64,000 bases of DNA from Pseudoduganella namucuonensis. Lineage in GTDB: Bacteria > Pseudomonadota > Gammaproteobacteria > Burkholderiales > Burkholderiaceae_D. The stretch spans positions 1 through 64,000 of the forward strand of contig NZ_FPBO01000006.1 in assembly GCF_900116645.1 (NCBI RefSeq), given 5' to 3'. The notes under the pieces are model-generated. The model did no database searches. It was given only the letters and a program-made list of their open reading frames with translations, and was not told where the DNA came from. The translations under genes were made by a program, and so were the position numbers. Shown piece by piece: positions 1 to 7,522 of this stretch; position 1 is the stretch's first letter; the number at the start of each line of letters is the position of its first letter.

Positions 1-339
1 CCCGGATGAAGGTGTACCTTACCCGGACGTCTTGGCAAAGTACACCGCGGCTTTTTTCAAGATGTCGCGCTCCTCGGTTACTCGCTTCAGCTCTGCTTTC
101 AAGCGTCGCAGTTCATCATCTTTAGCATCTGCCGCAGCCCGCTCCGCCGGTGGCGTCTCATAGCGCTTTACCCAGGCGTAGATGCTGTGAATGCTGACGC
201 CAAGTCGCTCGGCGACTTCGCTGACTGGATGACCACGCTCAGTTACCTGCTTGACTGCCGCAATCTTGAATTCTTCGGTGTACCTCTTGTCGCTCATAAC
301 TGCTCCTTTGCCCTAAATTATGGCTCAGGAGTGTCTACA
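1..339 (-). mobile_element. Partial IS3-family insertion sequence (orfA end)
   Basis: The window opens inside an IS3-type element. Only the orfA half and the upstream terminus are present; orfB would lie to the left of position 1. A leftward A6G slippery heptamer (positions 57 to 51) near the end of orfA is the usual -1 frameshift site that makes the OrfAB fusion in this family. The outer end is placed near 339 because the leftward strand reads TGTAGACACTCCTGAGCC there, a plausible terminal repeat beginning TG. That boundary is a guess, since the other terminus cannot be seen. Confidence 0.6.
19..297 (-). CDS. IS3-family transposase OrfA
   Basis: A 92-residue protein with the OrfA layout. 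The N-terminal helix-turn-helix (about residues 5-45; RYTEEFKIAAVKQV and later LGVSIHSIYAWVKRY) binds the IS ends. A C-terminal leucine-zipper-like coiled coil (about 58-85; LRRLKAELKRVTEERDILKKA) mediates multimerisation. The reading frame is intact. An A6G heptamer overlaps the codons for KKA and would shift some ribosomes into orfB. The element marks the left edge of the defence island and may have helped move or truncate it. Confidence 0.85.
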   Translation of the reverse strand: MSDKRYTEEFKIAAVKQVTERGHPVSEVAERLGVSIHSIYAWVKRYETPPAERAAADAKDDELRRLKAELKRVTEERDILKKAAVYFAKTSG

Positions 340-646
340 ATACTCGTGGCGATTCATCATGACGTTCCCCCACGTCGGGGTTGATGGCATGATCGTACAA
401 CCTGAGGACCAAGTCTTCACCTCGATATGGCACCGATTTAGGCCGCGTTTCCGCATTAGGCTCATGGCGGAGACGACATGAGCCAACGGTGGTCAAGGCA
501 TATCCAGATCCAGGTCAACCCGGAATTGCTGCGCCTTGGTTTCAAACATGTACCGGGCACGTCGTTGCTAGGCAAAACCAGTGGGGATCGGCCATGAATG
601 CGAGCGCAAGACCAATACCGGGAGAACACGTCTTATTCCAAATATG
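340..646. other. Gene-free stretch between IS end and AbiH gene
   Basis: About 300 bases with no convincing gene. A 39-codon rightward reading frame from 478 (MSQRWSRHIQIQVNPELL and so on) has no visible family signature and may be a remnant of a gene cut by the insertion element. No terminator hairpin is evident after the leftward AbiH gene. Confidence 0.4.
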
Positions 647-1582
647 CTAAAGGTTTACCCAGAGGTCGGCCACTGCATTTTTAGTATCAACCCCAATTTG
701 GATCAGCCGTTCGCATCGCTCTAGCTGATCCCTCTCCTCGCGGCAAGCCACATACCAGTGTGCTGCTGCGACCGCTGGCACTTTTAGCAACGCTTTAAGA
801 TATGGTAGGTCCACATCGGACAAGGAGTGGCCGAGCACGTAGACAGTCTCTACAGCATCGAGTTGATCGAAAAATGCTTGATGCTGCAGGATCAATTTCT
901 CTGAAGGCTTGAAAGTCCGCGAAAAGTAGCCGTCTATGATGCTGTGTGCTTCCATCAGACGGATATCAATCTCCGAAATGTCATCCCGATCATTGAGGGA
1001 TTTCCTATCAGCGGGATTCCATGCATGGCCAAGGATTAACTCTTCGTCCCGCACTTTGGTTTCACCATGGATATGCAGTACGTGTTCGCCAGGCACTGCA
1101 TACAGGTCCTGCAGTGTCGAGGTGTAGTTGAAGGTCAGGAAGGTCGCGTCCGCATCCACGCGTTTCAGTAGCGCCTTTGCGGAGTGAGACGTTGGAATCG
1201 GTAAGGCCCTTATCCACTCACCAAACAGCCCCAAAAGCCTGGTTGAAAGCCGCCCGACAACCTGCTCGACTTCGTACTGAAAGTCGTGATGCCCGGAATC
1301 ACTCCAATCGTCATCGCCGTAGGAAGGCATAAACTGGCCCAGGTCGTCGATGATGTTATCCACGTCGATATCGGCCAATGCCGACTCAAGGGACGCCCAA
1401 TCATCGCCCGCAGGTAGATAGTTTTCGACGGCCTGGAATACCTCGCGGTCATGTTGGCGTACGTACTCTTTGAAGTTCCAGTACCCTGACGGGATACCGT
1501 GCCATAAGTCGAATCCATTCCCGATGATGTAGAGCTTGGTCGGCTTTTCGTCTACCGCACGTTGTCGCTGGTTTGAGCGCAT
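647..1582 (-). CDS. abiH: AbiH-family abortive infection protein
   Basis: A 311-residue protein recognisable as AbiH, a family named for phage abortive infection in Lactococcus; its biochemical activity is not established. Three family blocks are visible. The first is the N-terminal LYIIGNGFDLWHGIPSGY (about residues 17-34). The second is the central TFLTFNYTSTLQDLY followed by HIHGE (about 148-175). The third is the late VYVLGHSLSDVDLPYLK. Together they resemble the Rossmann-like core seen in SIR2-type NAD enzymes. It starts 11 bases after the upstream small gene and is the last gene of a leftward three-gene unit headed by an HTH-nuclease-STAND protein. This suggests it is one component of a composite defence module rather than a stand-alone abi gene. 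No signal peptide or membrane segment is seen. Confidence 0.85.
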   Translation of the reverse strand: MRSNQRQRAVDEKPTKLYIIGNGFDLWHGIPSGYWNFKEYVRQHDREVFQAVENYLPAGDDWASLESALADIDVDNIIDDLGQFMPSYGDDDWSDSGHHDFQYEVEQVVGRLSTRLLGLFGEWIRALPIPTSHSAKALLKRVDADATFLTFNYTSTLQDLYAVPGEHVLHIHGETKVRDEELILGHAWNPADRKSLNDRDDISEIDIRLMEAHSIIDGYFSRTFKPSEKLILQHQAFFDQLDAVETVYVLGHSLSDVDLPYLKALLKVPAVAAAHWYVACREERDQLERCERLIQIGVDTKNAVADLWVNL

Positions 1583-1593
1583 TTATTCCCGTC

Positions 1594-1974
1594 CTATTCT
1601 GCGTTCAGAAATTCCGCCCAAGCTTCGCTCAGGGCCGCGGCAAGATGCTGGCTGCCGCCAAGATGGTCGCGCCACTGCCCCTTCGTCGCCCGGCCGCTCG
1701 GTGCACGAGGGTCTCTCGCAACGTCGCGCGCCAAATCGCCGACCACGTCATCGCGCTTCGCTTGGGCCTTCAACCATGCCAAGAACGATCTGGCCGGCTT
1801 TCTTGTCCATGCGCTATCAACCACCTTCACGCTGGCCGCGCTTAGGTCAATGTCTACGCCAGAGTATTCGTACCAGTGGTCAGTGCAGACAGCCGCCTGG
1901 ATCATTCGCTGCATATCCTCATCGGCGATGCCGTCAAGTTCGACAGTGTCTGGAATTTCAATTTCAATCTTCAT
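1594..1974 (-). CDS. Small protein with YozE SAM-like C-terminal domain
   Basis: A 126-residue protein. The N-terminal 45 residues are acidic (MKIEIEIPDTVELDGIADED and so on). The C-terminal half, from about residue 63 (RSFLAWLKAQAKRDDVVGDLARDV) to the end (AAALSEAWAEF), matches the pattern of YozE_SAM_like domains. These are small helical domains common beside accessory and defence genes, with no assigned catalytic role. It lies 62 bases downstream of the STAND protein and 11 bases upstream of AbiH on the same strand, so it is likely co-transcribed with both. An adaptor or sensing role is inference from position. The YozE assignment comes from pattern recognition only. Confidence 0.6.
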   Translation of the reverse strand: MKIEIEIPDTVELDGIADEDMQRMIQAAVCTDHWYEYSGVDIDLSAASVKVVDSAWTRKPARSFLAWLKAQAKRDDVVGDLARDVARDPRAPSGRATKGQWRDHLGGSQHLAAALSEAWAEFLNAE

Positions 1975-2036
1975 TCGTTACTCTCCATGTGCGGCGCATA
2001 AGCTCGCCGGAATACAAGGTCTCCTGCGCCGCAGGA

Positions 2037-5000
2037 TCAATCCTCTTCCTCCTCAAGCATTGCCTTCTTCTCCCTAGCCTGATGCTCGATGTTCTCGTTC
2101 GCATGCTTAAGCAGGCTGGAATACAGGCCGTATGCTGGGTCCAGCTTGCTAAGCCCTTTCAAGACGACCTCCGCATGTGCCTTCAAATCCAGATCAGCCT
2201 GGAACGGCTCTCCAACGGTGCCCCCCCTGTGGCCGGTGACCGTCGCGGTCCATAGGGCCGAGGACAGATTCTTTGCGGCCTGCTCGCTGACAACGTCTGC
2301 CAAGTAAAGCGCACGGCGGATAAATGGCGTTTGCTCGATCACGAACGTCTGGTGGGCGCTGCGGAATATGCTGCCCACGACATCCACGTGCGATTGCGTT
2401 CCGCCGCCAAGCACCTCCAGCAGCAGTTCCAGGAGAGCCGGGCCATACTTCCCGCACAGGCCAGATACGGTCGAGCCTATATCCATTGACAGGTCACGGC
2501 CGGACTTTTGGCCTACCGCCCAGGCCAAGAAGTCCCGCAGAAGCGTTACACCGTCTGGATGCGAAAGAAGCCCGAGCCCAGTGCCATTGCGGTCGCGCCG
2601 CAGGCTGTGGTAATCGAAATTCCGTGCACCGGCCAGCAGCCTTGCCTGCAACATCTTGATGACCTCGCCGGGATGTGCGATTACTGCCTTCTTGAGGAAC
2701 GCGCGAATCCAGTTGTCATCGAACTGGCGTAGAAGTGCGATACGCTGAATCAGGGTTTCCCATTGCTGTTTCGTGATGGATTCAGGCGGGATCGTGCTGC
2801 TATGCGAAAGCCACATGAAGAACTCTCGCGTCGCCACGGCATCGACGGTGAAGTCCACGGTGCAAATCAGCTCCACCGCCAGCGCGGGCTTTTTCGCAGC
2901 GATTTGGCGCGCGATATATGCCGCATGCTGTAGCACCACAGGTTCACGCGACCGGAAAATTCGCCGCACAACGTCCATGTCGGCTTCGGTAAAGAAGTCG
3001 CCAGCCTGGCGTGCATAGGCCTCCGCGACAAGCTTCCATGCGCTCGGGGAGTCATCATCCAGAAGCTCCGCGAGCAGTTCGTGCCGGCTGGGGTCAGCCA
3101 TGAGCACCGCCAGGGCAGTTCCAGCGAATTGCTTAAGCAGCGATTGAACGTCATCTTGCCTTGCCATCATCACCTTGGCCAGGTCGGGACGCTTCTGCAA
3201 CAAGGCGTCGATGAAGGGCTGCGGGGTCGCCCAACCTGCGCCACCCACCTTCACGATTTCCTTAAGCCAGTGCTCCACGAACTCGTACAGGCGCTCGGCA
3301 TCGGGAAACTCCCGGGACAGGTTTTCGATAGCATGTTCCAAGTCCGCCTGGTGCCCCTTACGGCTGAAGGATTCATCGTCATGCCATGTGTCGCTACCCC
3401 ACGCGTCCGCGACCAGGCGGACCACCCTGGTCGGCAGATCACGATCCAACAGCCCAAGGATGGCATCGGCCCGTGACTGGCAGACGGCATCCTTGTTATA
3501 AACGGCATGCCAACTTACGGACTGCGCGGCCCTCACCAGCACAGCCGGATGCACCGCTGCGTCATCCAGGACATCCCTGACGCGCTCCAGTAGCTTCGCG
3601 TGCATGACGTTCCAAACCACATCTTCGTCATCATCGTGCATCGGGCTGCGCAATGCCTCCGAAAGCAGCTCCGCCGCAAGGAAAGCCTTCCGGTGCGAAC
3701 TATCGGCCAGGCAGTTGACTATCGCGTCAATCACACGCGTGCGCACTGCCTCTGCCAACTCAAGGTCTAACTGGTAACGGGTAATAGTGAAGGTGCGGCC
3801 GCTGGAAGACTGTTCTTCCATGTCCGTGCGGAGAGCGCCTTCCAGGATCGAAAACGGCGTGTACACGCCATGTAAGGCCGAAGGCACGTTCAGCAGGTCC
3901 AGGGCAAAATCGACTACCTTTTCCACGTAGTCCACCGGCTTCTGTGGCGCGAATTCGGCGAGCTCCTTGAGAATGCGGATGCCATGACTCGGTTGCTGAT
4001 GGAGCGGGCGGGCGTCTGACTTGCCGGCACGCCACAAGAGAACACACGCATCCTCCAGGCACTCGAAGTTGAACGCGGCGTTACGCACCATGCCGCAAAC
4101 GCCAGATACGTCACCGTGGCCATCTTCGATAAGCCGGCGAGCGAAGCCCAGCGCCAGGCGTGGCTGGTAGTACGCGACTGCTTCGACGGCCTCGATGTGC
4201 GGATTGTGGTACTCGTTCACCCATTGCAGCTTGTTCTCGACGCTGGACAGCAGCGTGCTGCTATCGGTGGCACCGTTATGCATGCGCCAGTCCAGGCGGC
4301 CGAGATTGACCAACAGGTTCGTCAAATACTGAGAATCCGCAAGGTCAAATACCTGCTGAACCTTTGTGCTGGCCGCGCCGTTAATGTCGATGAAGTTCCG
4401 CTGGATGATAGAGTCAGCAAGGAGGTCTGGCGCCAAGCGATGGCGAAGACCGCGCTTGAATAGCACGCCGCCCTCGCTCAGCAAACGCAGCAGGCGCTGA
4501 ACGTCCTCTTGCTCCAGGCCTTCAACGTCCCGCAAGATATTCAGCAAGCCTGGATCATCAAAGACCACCGGTTGCAGCAGCGCGACCATTCCCAGCACCG
4601 ACTGCAGCTTCGGCACGTCACTGCCGGTGACAATTTGACCTGCGATGATCTTCTCGAGCCGGGCAAGCACGTGCTCCTGGAAGTTTTCGCTGTTGCCAAT
4701 CAGTTCTGGCGCCAGGTTCTCCTTCGCGACGATTTGCGCCGCCAGCACGGTCACCAACGGAGTCAGGTACGTCAGCTCAGCGATAGCCTCTGCCGCGCCA
4801 GCCGGACCTTTGCATTCACGCAAAACGTACTTCGCCAGCGCCTTACCATCTTCCTTCGTGCGGACGCGCAGCTCCACCGTAGCCACCTGCCTGCTATCCA
4901 GCGCAGCAAGCGAAGCCTGGTTACGAACCATCGCACGGCCATACGGCCGCAGTGCCAGCAGCAGCTTGGCCTTATTTCCAGGCGCCGAGGCGTAGCGCAT

Positions 5001-6059
5001 CAGCAGGCCAAGGTCATCTCGGTCGTGCGCGTCATCGACGATAAGCAGCTTCGCGCCTTGACCAAGCTCCTCCAGGTGATGGGTCTTCACATCTTCTGTG
5101 GGCGAGACAAAGCGGACTGAGACTTCCGGCCGTTCGCGCTTAAAGAGATCGACAACTTCACGCAGAACGCGCGTTTTGCCATTGCCCGGCGCACCCAACA
5201 ACATCGTCACCATGAAGCTGTCATCCTTCAGGAGACCGATCAGCTGTTGCAGCTCATCCTGGCGACCAATCAGCTCCCAGCCATGGGTGAAATAGCGGCC
5301 TGGCTCAACGAAGCCCTTGAAGAATTCCGTAGGAGTCAGAAACGGGCCCGCTTCGGGCTCGCCCAGAAGTGCCTGACGGTTACCGCGGAAGTACGTGTCC
5401 ACCAGGTCACGCCGGTCGACCAGGGGCAGCTCGCGGAACTTTGCCGAAATATCCACACGGTCCCACAGCTGCCAACCGTCATGCTGCGCGATAGCTTCTC
5501 GGGCACGCGGGCTTGCGATGTTAGACAGCAGCAGGACCTTCAAATCTGCTTTGTAGGTCTGCGTTCCCACGGCCGCGTTAACTTTCTGCGCACCGAACTC
5601 CTCCACACGCTTGCATTGGAAGGAGTGCACGCCGAAAGATGAACCACGGACTTCGATGTCGATGCCGTGTTGCTTGCTGCCAGTGCCGCCATAGCGGTTC
5701 ACCACCCCGCCACGGGCGCGGTAGTAGCGTGCAAGGAAGTCGGCGCAGAAATTCTCGAAGCTGTCCGGCCGCAGGAAGTGCAGGGGCAAATCCACATCGT
5801 ACGTCGACGCACCGGGAACTCCGCCCTGGATGGCTTCTTGGGATGCATACCCTGCAGCGGCTTCGAGCAACGCCAATTCCGTCTTCAGCAGCAGCGCCAG
5901 ATTCGGCAGTTCCTTGGGCCGCGGGCGGGAGACGCCCTGCTCCCACTTGCTGACGGTCTGCTGGGTCACGCTAGCCCGGGCGGCAAACTCATGCTGAGTC
6001 CAGCCGAGCGCCTTCCGCAGGGATACCAGCAATGTTCCAAGTTCAGGGTATTTAACCAT
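2037..6059 (-). CDS. XRE HTH - Mrr-type nuclease - STAND NTPase - helical repeat protein
   Basis: A 1340-residue multidomain protein. Residues about 8-62 form a XRE/Cro helix-turn-helix (KALGWTQHEFAARASVTQQ then TVSKWEQG). Residues about 97-215 look like an Mrr/PD-(D/E)xK endonuclease: FENFCADFLARYY, then GIDIEV with the acidic D134, then the QCK motif ending in K150. Residues about 255-450 hold a P-loop NTPase with Walker A GAPGNGKT (289-296) and Walker B LLIVDDAHD (338-346). The remaining roughly 850 residues are alpha-helical and repeat-like. The order effector nuclease, NTPase, long sensor resembles Avs/STAND antiphage proteins, which cut DNA after recognising phage proteins. The N-terminal DNA-binding domain is an unusual addition. 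A 23-bp palindrome over its own promoter suggests autorepression. It heads a unit with the YozE-like and AbiH genes. An Avs-like role is inference. Confidence 0.8.
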   Translation of the reverse strand: MVKYPELGTLLVSLRKALGWTQHEFAARASVTQQTVSKWEQGVSRPRPKELPNLALLLKTELALLEAAAGYASQEAIQGGVPGASTYDVDLPLHFLRPDSFENFCADFLARYYRARGGVVNRYGGTGSKQHGIDIEVRGSSFGVHSFQCKRVEEFGAQKVNAAVGTQTYKADLKVLLLSNIASPRAREAIAQHDGWQLWDRVDISAKFRELPLVDRRDLVDTYFRGNRQALLGEPEAGPFLTPTEFFKGFVEPGRYFTHGWELIGRQDELQQLIGLLKDDSFMVTMLLGAPGNGKTRVLREVVDLFKRERPEVSVRFVSPTEDVKTHHLEELGQGAKLLIVDDAHDRDDLGLLMRYASAPGNKAKLLLALRPYGRAMVRNQASLAALDSRQVATVELRVRTKEDGKALAKYVLRECKGPAGAAEAIAELTYLTPLVTVLAAQIVAKENLAPELIGNSENFQEHVLARLEKIIAGQIVTGSDVPKLQSVLGMVALLQPVVFDDPGLLNILRDVEGLEQEDVQRLLRLLSEGGVLFKRGLRHRLAPDLLADSIIQRNFIDINGAASTKVQQVFDLADSQYLTNLLVNLGRLDWRMHNGATDSSTLLSSVENKLQWVNEYHNPHIEAVEAVAYYQPRLALGFARRLIEDGHGDVSGVCGMVRNAAFNFECLEDACVLLWRAGKSDARPLHQQPSHGIRILKELAEFAPQKPVDYVEKVVDFALDLLNVPSALHGVYTPFSILEGALRTDMEEQSSSGRTFTITRYQLDLELAEAVRTRVIDAIVNCLADSSHRKAFLAAELLSEALRSPMHDDDEDVVWNVMHAKLLERVRDVLDDAAVHPAVLVRAAQSVSWHAVYNKDAVCQSRADAILGLLDRDLPTRVVRLVADAWGSDTWHDDESFSRKGHQADLEHAIENLSREFPDAERLYEFVEHWLKEIVKVGGAGWATPQPFIDALLQKRPDLAKVMMARQDDVQSLLKQFAGTALAVLMADPSRHELLAELLDDDSPSAWKLVAEAYARQAGDFFTEADMDVVRRIFRSREPVVLQHAAYIARQIAAKKPALAVELICTVDFTVDAVATREFFMWLSHSSTIPPESITKQQWETLIQRIALLRQFDDNWIRAFLKKAVIAHPGEVIKMLQARLLAGARNFDYHSLRRDRNGTGLGLLSHPDGVTLLRDFLAWAVGQKSGRDLSMDIGSTVSGLCGKYGPALLELLLEVLGGGTQSHVDVVGSIFRSAHQTFVIEQTPFIRRALYLADVVSEQAAKNLSSALWTATVTGHRGGTVGEPFQADLDLKAHAEVVLKGLSKLDPAYGLYSSLLKHANENIEHQAREKKAMLEEEED

Positions 6060-6077
6060 TTTTATGGGTTCCTTTTT

Positions 6078-6119
6078 TGATACGCATTTAAAGTGTATCA
6101 GAAAATATTACAGTGTCAA
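6078..6119 (-). promoter_or_regulatory. Promoter with palindromic operator for the HTH-STAND gene
   Basis: Reading leftward there is a consensus -35 TTGACA (6119-6114), a 16-base spacer and a -10-like TACACT (6097-6092). An inverted repeat, TGATAC (6078-6083) and GTATCA (6095-6100) with an 11-base AT-rich centre, covers the -10 and the likely start site. It sits about 20-40 bases before the start codon of the gene encoding a XRE helix-turn-helix. A GGAA ribosome site follows. This is the classic layout for negative autoregulation by the gene product; the binding itself is inferred. Confidence 0.65.
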
Positions 6120-6160
6120 GGACGTCCCTCGTCACCTTGCCAGGCCCCATCAAGATGCCT

Positions 6161-7213
6161 CTATATGCGCTTCAGTTTTCCTTTCCGCGCGGGCACTCCC
6201 TTGTTCTGCGACACCGTATTTGTAAAACCCACCCCGAACTGACCTTGCAATTCCAAGCAAGCAGCTGACACATCCACCTGCCCGTAGCACTGCGCCAGGG
6301 CGCGATCCAGTTCGGACAGGCGCTCGCGGAACCCAGCCATTTTCCGATTAGTCATCCCGGCCATCAGGTCGCAGCCACCTGGCCCAGGAATTTTGATAAT
6401 GACGCGCCCCGCCACGCCTAGTGCGGCACCAGACTTCTCAAGCATCTTTTTTACCAGTGCGTGCAATGCCTCCAGGTCTGATGGCTTCCCATCGGGGCCG
6501 TGCTTAGGCTGAAACCAGTGCGCCGCGGCGACCGTGAGTGCGATGCTAATCGGACCATCGGAATTAAACCGGTGGTCGCGCCATCGTTTAAGGTACCTAA
6601 CACATCGGCGGAATTGGGCCTGCTCTCCCCCTGAAAAACGCCCCAAGATGTATGCGGTAAGCTCTTTCGGGAAGGCCTGGACCCACTTACACTGATCAGC
6701 ACCAGAAAATTCACGGCCTTTCGCAAGAAGAAGGCTTCCGCTCTTGCCCCGCACGTACAACGCAAGGTCCACGTGATAGTCCGGTCGCCCATTACGTATA
6801 TAAGTAACAGTAACGCAGGAGCGGCGGATGTCGACGGTTCGCCCATATCCTGCCAGGGCGTCCCGAACACGGCGTTTTAGGGCGACCGGGTCAGGAAACT
6901 CCCTCTCCGTGCACTCAAAGATGAGCCCTACGTCAATATCGTAGTTGCCGTCGAGTGGCACCACGCCAGTTCGCATGGCATAGCTGCCTTGGACGAAGTG
7001 GGCGAACTTCGGAAAGTCCTGAGGAAGACCATCGGCAAGAGACCGAAGAAGCACTTCCCGCTTTTCCCTCAGCTTGCGCTGCTCGTCGTCCGCATCCAGC
7101 TTTATCGCATTATGAAATCGCTCGAACTGCAGCTGTACTGGCGCAGGTCGTTTTCGCTCCTTGCTTGAGAAGGCCCAGACAGCCAGCCCCATTAATCCTA
7201 ATATCTGCCACAT
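6161..7213 (-). CDS. CD-NTase-like nucleotidyltransferase with N-terminal hydrophobic anchor
   Basis: A 350-residue protein with the polymerase-beta-like nucleotidyltransferase motifs of the cGAS/DncV (CD-NTase, SMODS) group. These are the QGSY loop (about 75-78), DID (92-94) and a third acidic residue in YHVDLALY (149). The later helical portion (ILGRFSGG, then CVRYLKRWRDHRF) fits the family's core. All three metal ligands are present, so it could be active. The first 16 residues (MWQILGLMGLAVWAF) are hydrophobic and followed by KERKRP, suggesting a membrane anchor with a cytoplasmic catalytic domain. The start at 7213 was chosen for its GGAGGT site; an ATG at 7306 with AGGA nearby is an alternative giving 381 residues. 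It lies between the STAND unit and the divergent CBASS operon and has no adjacent effector of its own. Its product nucleotide is unknown. Confidence 0.7.
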   Translation of the reverse strand: MWQILGLMGLAVWAFSSKERKRPAPVQLQFERFHNAIKLDADDEQRKLREKREVLLRSLADGLPQDFPKFAHFVQGSYAMRTGVVPLDGNYDIDVGLIFECTEREFPDPVALKRRVRDALAGYGRTVDIRRSCVTVTYIRNGRPDYHVDLALYVRGKSGSLLLAKGREFSGADQCKWVQAFPKELTAYILGRFSGGEQAQFRRCVRYLKRWRDHRFNSDGPISIALTVAAAHWFQPKHGPDGKPSDLEALHALVKKMLEKSGAALGVAGRVIIKIPGPGGCDLMAGMTNRKMAGFRERLSELDRALAQCYGQVDVSAACLELQGQFGVGFTNTVSQNKGVPARKGKLKRI

Positions 7214-7339
7214 GCGATTTTCCAACCTCCAGTGATATGAACGCCACGGCTCGGGCTGCACCACATATGCGCACGCACCCAGCCAAGATTCGCCCATCAA
7301 TAACATCGTGTCCTGCAGGAATTTTGCTATAGAATACTG

Positions 7340-7367
7340 TATATATAACCAGTTTACAGATCAACAA
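7340..7367 (-). promoter_or_regulatory. Candidate leftward promoter for the anchored CD-NTase-like gene
   Basis: On the leftward strand TTGTTG (7367-7362), 16 bases, then TATATA (7345-7340) form a reasonable sigma-70 promoter in an AT-rich patch. It would start transcription near 7333 and drive the nucleotidyltransferase gene away from the CBASS operon. The match is moderate and AT-rich sequence gives such matches by chance. Confidence 0.35.
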
Positions 7368-7397
7368 ATAGTTAACTCAAGATATCGAGTTTTCTCC

Positions 7398-7426
7398 TTG
7401 ATCACCAGTAGTTGCTTGACTACATT
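7398..7426 (+). promoter_or_regulatory. Candidate promoter of the CBASS operon
   Basis: TTGATC (7398-7403), a 17-base spacer and TACATT (7421-7426) form a sigma-70-like promoter pointing into the CBASS genes, with a predicted start near 7432-7434. That start falls on the first base of the CIRCE-like repeat, which is where HrcA-controlled promoters normally carry it. Confidence 0.45.
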
Positions 7427-7431
7427 ATCCA

Positions 7432-7458
7432 CTAGCACTCACCTGATGAGAGTGCTAA
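7432..7458 (+). promoter_or_regulatory. CIRCE-like inverted repeat (HrcA operator) upstream of CBASS
   Basis: The repeat reads CTAGCACTC, nine bases, GAGTGCTAA. The CIRCE consensus bound by the heat-shock repressor HrcA is TTAGCACTC-N9-GAGTGCTAA, so 17 of 18 arm positions match and the spacer is exactly nine. It overlaps the predicted CBASS transcription start and lies 64 bases before the GTG start of the first gene. CIRCE elements normally precede groESL or dnaK; none of those genes is near. The sequence match is direct; control of CBASS by HrcA is inference. Confidence 0.7.
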
Positions 7459-7522
7459 CAAATCACGGCTTTCAATCGCACTTCCTGGCGGCCGTCTTAC
7501 TCATGACGCGCTAGGAGGGGAT

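Noticed and set aside
7214..7306. The 31-residue upstream extension of the CD-NTase-like protein
   Set aside because: It has no family match and the inner ATG has the stronger ribosome site; kept only as an alternative.
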